Positions 25,946 to 30,572 of a stretch of DNA of 30,572 bases are shown here, piece after piece. The first letter of the stretch is position 1. Each line of letters starts with the position of its first letter. The notes beneath the pieces were generated by a model that searched no databases, had not been told where the DNA came from, and saw only the letters and a program-made list of their open reading frames with translations. Source of the DNA: CAYLYU01 sp964501925 (GTDB taxonomy: Bacteria > Pseudomonadota > Zetaproteobacteria > Mariprofundales > Mariprofundaceae); NCBI GenBank assembly GCA_964501925.1, contig CAZCTM010000024.1:1-30572 (forward strand). The letters run 5' to 3'. Made by a program: the position numbers and the translations under genes.

Positions 25946-25987
25946 GCGCAGGGTCTTGACCCGGCCTGTACGGGGATGGAAACCCGG

Positions 25988-28243
25988 TCAGAACGCGCTT
26001 GCTGACTGGCTCCGGCCGCTGTCAAAACGGTCAAGGTTCATGACCTTGGTCCAGGCATCAACAAAATCACGCACGAACTTCTCCCTGGCGTCATCGGATG
26101 CATAGACCTCTGCAACAGCGCGCAATTCGGAGTTTGAGCCGAAGATCAGATCAACCGGTGTTGCCGTCCATTTAAGCTTCCCTGTCCTGCGATCATAACC
26201 TTCGTATACATCTTCGTGCCTGGACGACCTCTTCCATTTTGTGGACATGTCGAGCAGGTTGACGAAGAAAGCGTTGCTCAGGACTCCGGGCGTGTCCGTA
26301 AGCACGCCATGCCTCGAGCCACCGGCATTCGCTCCCAAGGCGCGCATGCCGCCCACCAGCACCGTCATTTCCGGCACGGTAAGGGTCAGCAGGTCGGCCT
26401 TTTCAACGAGCATTTTTGTCGGTGACCCGTAGCTTCTTTCACTGTAGTAATTGCGGAAGGCGTCCGCGGTCGGTTCCAGTACAGCGAAGGAATGCACATC
26501 GGTCATCTCCTGTGACGCATCACCACGGCCCGGTCTGAACGGCACCTCGATCTTGTAACCGGCATCCCCGGCGGCCTTCTCAATCGCGGCAGCACCACCC
26601 AGCACGATCAGGTCGGCCATGGAGATCTTCTTGCCAGCGTCAGCCTTGTTGTTGAAGTCCTTCCGAATCCGCTCCAGCTTCTTCAAGACCCTCGCCAGTT
26701 CCTGCGGATCGTTGACCTCCCAGTCCTTCTGGGGTGCCAGACGCACACGTGCGCCGTTCGCGCCACCGCGCATATCCGAGCCGCGGAATGTGGAAGCCGA
26801 AGCCCAGGCCGTCCTGACGAGTTCGGGCACGGTCAATCCGGATTTCAGTATCCTCGCTTTCAGCCTTGCGGCGTCGCTGGCGTCAATCAGCCTGTAGTCG
26901 GGAGCGGGGACCGGATCCTGCCAGACAAACACTTCCTTCGGGACTTCACTGCCGAGGTAGCGGGCACGCGGCCCCAGGTCGCGGTGCGTCAGTTTGAACC
27001 AGGCCCTGGCGAAGGCCTTGTCGAATTCCTCTGGATGATCGAGGAAACGCCTGGATATCTTGCGGAAGCCGGGATCCTCCTTCAACGCCAGGTCCGTCGT
27101 CAGCATGATGGGCGGATTGTATTTGTCCTTGACGTGCGCATCCGGAACGATCGTATGAGCGTCCGTGTCGGTTGGCACCCAGACTGTTCCGCCGGCGGGC
27201 GTCTTCTGCTTTCTCCACTCGTAGCGGAACAGATTGTCCAGGAACAGGATGGACCACGCGGTTGGCGTCTGGGTCCAGGCGCCTTCCAGGCCGCTGGTCA
27301 TGGTGTCTTCCGCATTGCCCTTGCCGCATTTGTTCATCCACCCCAGGCCCTGTTCCTCAATGGCTGCCGCGGCGGGCTCCGGGCCTATGCAATCAGCCTT
27401 CACGGCTCCATGGGTCTTGCCAAGGGTGTGGCCACCCGCGATAAGGGCGACAATCTCTTCATCGTTCATGGCCATGCGACCGAAGGACTCGCGTATGTCC
27501 GCGGCGGCGGAGACCGGGTCGAGATTGCCGTTCGGCCCTTCAGGATTCACATAGATCAGGCCCATCTGCAAGGCGGCCAGCGGCTTTTCGAGCTTGCCAT
27601 CCTTGTCATAGCGTTTGTTGTCCAGCATCTTTGTTTCCGGGCCCCAGTAAACCCTGTCGGCTTCCCAGTCATCTGTGCGGCCACCCGCGAAACCCAAAGT
27701 TTCAAAACCCATGGATTCCAGTGCCACATTGCCGGCCAGAATCATCAGGTCCGCCCATGAAACACTGCGTCCGTATTTTTGCTTGACCGGCCACAGGATA
27801 CGACGGGCCTTGTCCAGGTTCGCATTGTCGGGCCAGCTGTTGAGAGGCTCGAAGCGTTGCTGGCCGCCATCGGCGCCACCACGACCGTCATGGACGCGAT
27901 AGGTGCCTGCGCTGTGCCAGGCCATTCTGATCATCAGACCGCCATAGTGTCCCCAGTCAGCCGGCCACCAGTCCTGTGAGGTTTTCAGTGTTTTCTCGAT
28001 ATCCTTTTTCAGGGCCTTGAGGTCAACGCTTTCGAAGGCTTTGGCATAGTCAAAGTCCTCACCGTAGGGATTGGATCTCGGATCGTGTGCGCGCAATGGT
28101 TCCAGATTCAGCAATTCAGGCCACCAGAACTGATTGCTCCTGGCCTCACCCTTGCTCATGGCAGGATTTGCCAGCGCTGTGGCTGACAGCAGTACCGATA
28201 TCAACCCCACCATTGCGATCATCATGAATTTCGATTGTTTCAT
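25988..28243 (-). CDS. katG: Exported catalase-peroxidase KatG
   Basis: Bifunctional heme catalase-peroxidase that removes hydrogen peroxide. The 751-residue product begins with a Sec signal peptide (1-24, MKQSK, hydrophobic core, ATALA cut site), so it should act in the periplasm, unlike most KatG. Distal heme residues are Arg106, Trp109 and His110 (RMAWHSAGTY). The Trp109-Tyr231-Met257 set needed for catalase activity is complete, and the proximal His272 is in GGHTLGKTHG. The degenerate C-terminal half is present. ATG 28243 has AGGAGG nine bases upstream; ATGs further up in frame lack this. It is divergent from oxyR and preceded by OxyR and Fur-like sites. Confidence 0.95.
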   Translation of the reverse strand: MKQSKFMMIAMVGLISVLLSATALANPAMSKGEARSNQFWWPELLNLEPLRAHDPRSNPYGEDFDYAKAFESVDLKALKKDIEKTLKTSQDWWPADWGHYGGLMIRMAWHSAGTYRVHDGRGGADGGQQRFEPLNSWPDNANLDKARRILWPVKQKYGRSVSWADLMILAGNVALESMGFETLGFAGGRTDDWEADRVYWGPETKMLDNKRYDKDGKLEKPLAALQMGLIYVNPEGPNGNLDPVSAAADIRESFGRMAMNDEEIVALIAGGHTLGKTHGAVKADCIGPEPAAAAIEEQGLGWMNKCGKGNAEDTMTSGLEGAWTQTPTAWSILFLDNLFRYEWRKQKTPAGGTVWVPTDTDAHTIVPDAHVKDKYNPPIMLTTDLALKEDPGFRKISRRFLDHPEEFDKAFARAWFKLTHRDLGPRARYLGSEVPKEVFVWQDPVPAPDYRLIDASDAARLKARILKSGLTVPELVRTAWASASTFRGSDMRGGANGARVRLAPQKDWEVNDPQELARVLKKLERIRKDFNNKADAGKKISMADLIVLGGAAAIEKAAGDAGYKIEVPFRPGRGDASQEMTDVHSFAVLEPTADAFRNYYSERSYGSPTKMLVEKADLLTLTVPEMTVLVGGMRALGANAGGSRHGVLTDTPGVLSNAFFVNLLDMSTKWKRSSRHEDVYEGYDRRTGKLKWTATPVDLIFGSNSELRAVAEVYASDDAREKFVRDFVDAWTKVMNLDRFDSGRSQSASAF

Positions 28244-28317
28244 GGTTGTCGTCCTCCTTGTCATTTTGCCTCCTGCGTTGCCGGTCCTTGCAGCCACTCC
28301 AGGAAGCTATGGATATG

Positions 28318-28346
28318 ATTATATTGATAGTCGTTATCAATGTATA
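28318..28346 (-). promoter_or_regulatory. katG promoter
   Basis: On the minus strand TATACA (28346-28341), a 17-base spacer, and a perfect TATAAT (28323-28318). Transcription would start at about 28311, giving a ~67-base leader. The -35 directly abuts the OxyR site. Confidence 0.65.
28325..28339. promoter_or_regulatory. Fur-like palindrome inside the katG promoter
   Basis: TGATAGTCGTTATCA matches the 7-1-7 Fur consensus at 12 of 14 defined positions. It is extended by one perfect pair each side (ATTGATA and TATCAAT with a five-base centre). It fills the spacer between the katG -35 and -10, where a bound dimer would exclude polymerase. Fur is the best guess; a PerR-like regulator is an alternative. 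Confidence 0.5.
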
Positions 28347-28383
28347 ATTGATTGTTTCTATGTTATCGATAGACTGCTACTAT
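28347..28383. promoter_or_regulatory. OxyR tetrameric binding site
   Basis: Four quartets at the exact OxyR spacing: ATTG (28347), CTAT (28358), ATAG (28369), CTAT (28380), each separated by seven bases. Fifteen of the sixteen quartet positions match the ATAG-N7-CTAT-N7-ATAG-N7-CTAT pattern. It lies immediately upstream of the katG -35 and within the oxyR upstream region, fitting katG activation and oxyR autorepression. Confidence 0.82.
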
Positions 28384-28403
28384 GGTTATACGTGGAGTGA
28401 GGC

Positions 28404-29303
28404 ATGAATCTTCGTGATATGTCGTATGTGGTTGCGGTGGCCGACTTGTGCAATTTCAGCCAGGCGGCCGAGCGATGCCATGTGAGCCAGCCGACCCTGA
28501 GCGCCCAGATAAAAAAGCTCGAGGAGTCTCTGGGCATAAGGATTTTTGAACGCAACAACAAACGCGTCATGATCACGGAAGAGGGCGGTGAAATCATCCA
28601 GTCCGCGCGGCGAATCCTGCAGGAGATTGAAACGATCAGGGAGATTGCCGAGAGTGCCAGGAATCCCTTCGCCGGGACATTCCGGCTCGGGGCCTTCCCG
28701 ACGCTATCGACCTACATATTTCCCGGTATTGTCCCGCAGATCAGGAAACTCATGCCTGACCTGCGTCTTGTACTCATCGAGGAAAAGACGGCTGCTCTCA
28801 TTGACAAGCTTCACAAGGGGGAGATTGACGCGGCCCTGTTTGCGATGCCGGTGCATGAGGATTTTTTCGAGATGGAGATATTGTTTGATGACCCGTTTTT
28901 CCTCGCCTGCCCGCCGGATCATCCACTGACTAAAAAATCTGAAATCGACGTCGAGGAGCTTGCCGGATACCGTCTGCTGTTGCTCGAGGAGGGACACTGT
29001 CTGCGAGACAACGCGCTGGAAATATGCCAGCAGCACAATATTCCGGAAGAGCGGGCCTTTCGCGCCACGGGACTTGAAACGCTCCGCCAGATGGTCAAGG
29101 CGGGAACGGGAATAACCCTGATGCCTCAAATCGCCATCAACCATTCCGAAACGGGGATTCGCTATATCCCGTTCAGGGAGCCGGCTCCATACAGAACTAT
29201 CGGGCTCTTTTACCGCAAAACATGCGCCAGGAAGGAAGTCATTCATAAGGTTGAGGGGATCCTGAAGGCTTCTTACCTTCAGGACGTTTCTTCCCGGATA
29301 TGA
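28404..29303 (+). CDS. oxyR: Peroxide sensor OxyR (LysR family)
   Basis: A hydrogen-peroxide-responsive transcription factor. The 299-residue product has an N-terminal winged helix-turn-helix (FSQAAERCHVSQPTLSAQIKKLE, about 18-40), a linker helix and a periplasmic-binding-like sensor domain. The redox pair is in GHCLRDNALEIC: cysteines at 199 and 208, the same numbers as in the E. coli protein, so disulfide switching is expected. The ATG has GGAG six bases upstream. It is divergent from katG over a 160-base region holding its own site. Confidence 0.95.
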   Translation: MNLRDMSYVVAVADLCNFSQAAERCHVSQPTLSAQIKKLEESLGIRIFERNNKRVMITEEGGEIIQSARRILQEIETIREIAESARNPFAGTFRLGAFPTLSTYIFPGIVPQIRKLMPDLRLVLIEEKTAALIDKLHKGEIDAALFAMPVHEDFFEMEILFDDPFFLACPPDHPLTKKSEIDVEELAGYRLLLLEEGHCLRDNALEICQQHNIPEERAFRATGLETLRQMVKAGTGITLMPQIAINHSETGIRYIPFREPAPYRTIGLFYRKTCARKEVIHKVEGILKASYLQDVSSRI

Positions 29304-29371
29304 GCCGGGACGCGGTTTGCGGTTCGGGTCATTAAACGGGATCGATCAACTGATGCGTTGGACGGATAACT

Positions 29372-29411
29372 GACCGGGGAGGGGACAGGAAAAGATTTCC
29401 CGTCCCCGGTC
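29372..29411. terminator. Hairpin between convergent oxyR and heme-binding gene
   Basis: GACCGGGGA (29372-29380) pairs perfectly with TCCCCGGTC (29403-29411), with partial inner pairing of GGG with CCC. No T run follows on either strand, so termination is likely but not certain. Confidence 0.45.
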
Positions 29412-29427
29412 GGAGGCGCCATTCAGT

Positions 29428-29967
29428 TCATTGCCTGGTCAACTCGTTCCGGTCCGTGTGTTCAAAAACCTTGCCGTAAATATCCAGCATCGTGGTTTGT
29501 GAATATGAGAGCTTTTCTCCGGACACTTCCATTCTCTGGGTGAATTCAATCGTGCGGGCGTGATCCCGCATGAACGGCGACTGTACAATGCCCCAGTCCG
29601 TAGCGCCCTCTTTCGCGGAGACGTCAAACACGCCATCCTTGGCATGCCCCCCGGCAAGTACGGCAACGCCACGCGGAATCATCAGCGAGTGCATGACGGT
29701 TTGCCGCTCCGCATCCCATATCCAGTAACCCCGCTGGTCGTGGAACACCTCGTCATCGGAGATGCGTCGTACAACCTGGTGATAACCGATCACGACGAGA
29801 TGCTGGGAACCGGCGTTTTTGACATCGCCAACAGGCTCAAAGGTGATCGTCTCATAATAGGGGTTGTCTTCCGCGCCATCCGGTTCCGGCGCCACATCAA
29901 GCCCCCTGTTCCCTTTCCAGACGCCAATCAGTGCCTGCAACGGTCCGTAATCGATCGTATTTTCCAT
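29428..29967 (-). CDS. Heme-binding beta-barrel protein (nitrobindin-like)
   Basis: A 179-residue protein of the FABP-like/nitrobindin group (former DUF1794), small beta-barrels that bind ferric heme and can handle nitric oxide or peroxynitrite. It has the N-terminal LIGVWKGNRGLD (G-x-W-x-G motif), NPYYETITFEPVGD, DQRGYWIWDAERQTVMHSL and the C-terminal DIYGKVFEHTDRNELTR with a histidine that could be the heme ligand. No signal peptide. The ATG at 29967 has AGGAAG upstream; an in-frame ATG at 30087 would overlap the preceding gene by eight bases but adds 40 unlike residues. The function is inferred from family and from the KatG/OxyR neighbours. Confidence 0.78.
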   Translation of the reverse strand: MENTIDYGPLQALIGVWKGNRGLDVAPEPDGAEDNPYYETITFEPVGDVKNAGSQHLVVIGYHQVVRRISDDEVFHDQRGYWIWDAERQTVMHSLMIPRGVAVLAGGHAKDGVFDVSAKEGATDWGIVQSPFMRDHARTIEFTQRMEVSGEKLSYSQTTMLDIYGKVFEHTDRNELTRQ

Positions 29968-30079
29968 GCTTCCTGCCTCGAAGAGTTCAGATTTCAATGC
30001 CTGTCTCTGACTATAGGCCAAAACGCCACGGTTTGCCGGGTCACTGTCCGGACTGAAGGACGGAAACCGCCCTTTGCAA

Positions 30080-30572
30080 TCAGGCATTCAGGCTCTGCCA
30101 GCCGACAAAACTGCCCAGAAAGATCAGGACGATGGCAAACCCCTTTTGCAGGCTGGATGAAGACACTTTCTGAAGAACGATCCCGCCGAGCACACTGCCG
30201 ATGGTCGCCACAAGCGCAATCCCCAGGGTAGACGGCAGGTCAATATCGGCCTTTTCCATCATCAGGTAGGAAACGGCGCCGCTGATGGCATTCAGGGTGA
30301 TCAGCACAAGGGAATGACCAACCGCCGTGGGAAAGTGCTTCAGTCCAAGAAAGATCAGCACCGGAACCAGAAGAAATCCGCCACCGACGCCAAGCATGCC
30401 TGTCAGTGCACCGACACCGAGTCCAGCCAGGGTGGCCGGAATATAGCGAAAGACCTGGACCTTGTTCTCAAGACGAATAAAGCCCACCCACGCGGCAACA
30501 AAGAAAATCAGTACGCTTAACATGCCGAGTTGAATGTTGCCCGGCAACAGCATCCCCAGCCTTGCACCCGCA
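30080..30572 (-). CDS. TauE/SafE-family permease, C-terminal part (runs off the window)
   Basis: An inner-membrane permease of the sulfite/organosulfonate export family. The frame is open to the window edge, where it reads AGARLGMLLPGN, so the start lies beyond base 30572. About 164 residues are visible: several transmembrane helices and the internal repeat GLGVGALTGMLGVGGGFLLVP, diagnostic of the family. The stop is 112 bases before the start of the heme-binding gene on the same strand, so the two may be cotranscribed. The substrate cannot be inferred. Confidence 0.88.
   Translation of the reverse strand, partial: AGARLGMLLPGNIQLGMLSVLIFFVAAWVGFIRLENKVQVFRYIPATLAGLGVGALTGMLGVGGGFLLVPVLIFLGLKHFPTAVGHSLVLITLNAISGAVSYLMMEKADIDLPSTLGIALVATIGSVLGGIVLQKVSSSSLQKGFAIVLIFLGSFVGWQSLNA

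Noticed and set aside
25821..25987. Minus-strand frame downstream of katG whose end reads like a helix-turn-helix piece (GRKMLQIFQRHG then HLRAEELARMLA)
   Set aside because: It runs through the katG terminator hairpin, has no start codon with a ribosome site, and overlaps the katG end out of frame. At best it is a decayed fragment; chance is as likely.

Overview
The window is an ordinary-looking chromosomal stretch of a proteobacterium. Two ubiquinone-ring hydroxylases, a BamB outer-membrane lipoprotein, OxyR/KatG and Fur-type operators together point to a ubiquinone-using, Gram-negative proteobacterium. I would guess gamma- or zeta-like, but I cannot fix the genus. Coding density is high, intergenic gaps are short, and ATGA/TGATG overlaps are common. 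No phage, CRISPR, toxin-antitoxin or conjugation module is visible. The only hint of a mobile element is a repeated terminus at the left edge that resembles one end of an IS21-type element.

Layout. (1) 224-5187 is a glycogen/glucose block: alpha-glucan phosphorylase on + converges on a ROK sugar kinase and glycogen synthase on -. These are followed by a tiny SAP/Rho-N-like protein with four cysteines (5369-5572), a strong terminator, and glucose-6-phosphate isomerase (5703-7349). (2) 7464-13885 holds alanine dehydrogenase with its own terminator, then carB-greA-DUF4149-AI-2E-type permease. carA is not adjacent. (3) 13980-21130 is a housekeeping run: yfgM, bamB, der, a Coq10/RatA-like START protein and cobalamin-dependent metH. 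(4) 21215-25216 holds a secreted DUF992 protein, tRNA-Leu(CAA) on -, a SAM hydroxide adenosyltransferase, and two tandem Ubi-type FAD monooxygenases. (5) 25254-29303 is a metal/peroxide block: a small exported protein under a near-consensus Fur box, an exported catalase-peroxidase KatG, and divergent oxyR. (6) 29428-30572 holds a heme-binding beta-barrel (nitrobindin-like) protein and the C-terminal part of a TauE/SafE permease that runs off the window.

The most interesting part is the katG-oxyR intergenic region. A full four-quartet OxyR site abuts the -35 of a katG promoter, and a 7-1-7 Fur-like palindrome sits exactly in the spacer between that -35 and a perfect TATAAT. With the second Fur box 2.8 kb away in front of a small secreted protein of unknown function, this looks like an envelope peroxide/iron defence locus. 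Other points worth a look are the small cysteine-bearing SAP-like protein with a palindrome over its promoter, apparent leaderless starts for metH and the SAM-hydrolysing enzyme, and the separation of carB from carA.
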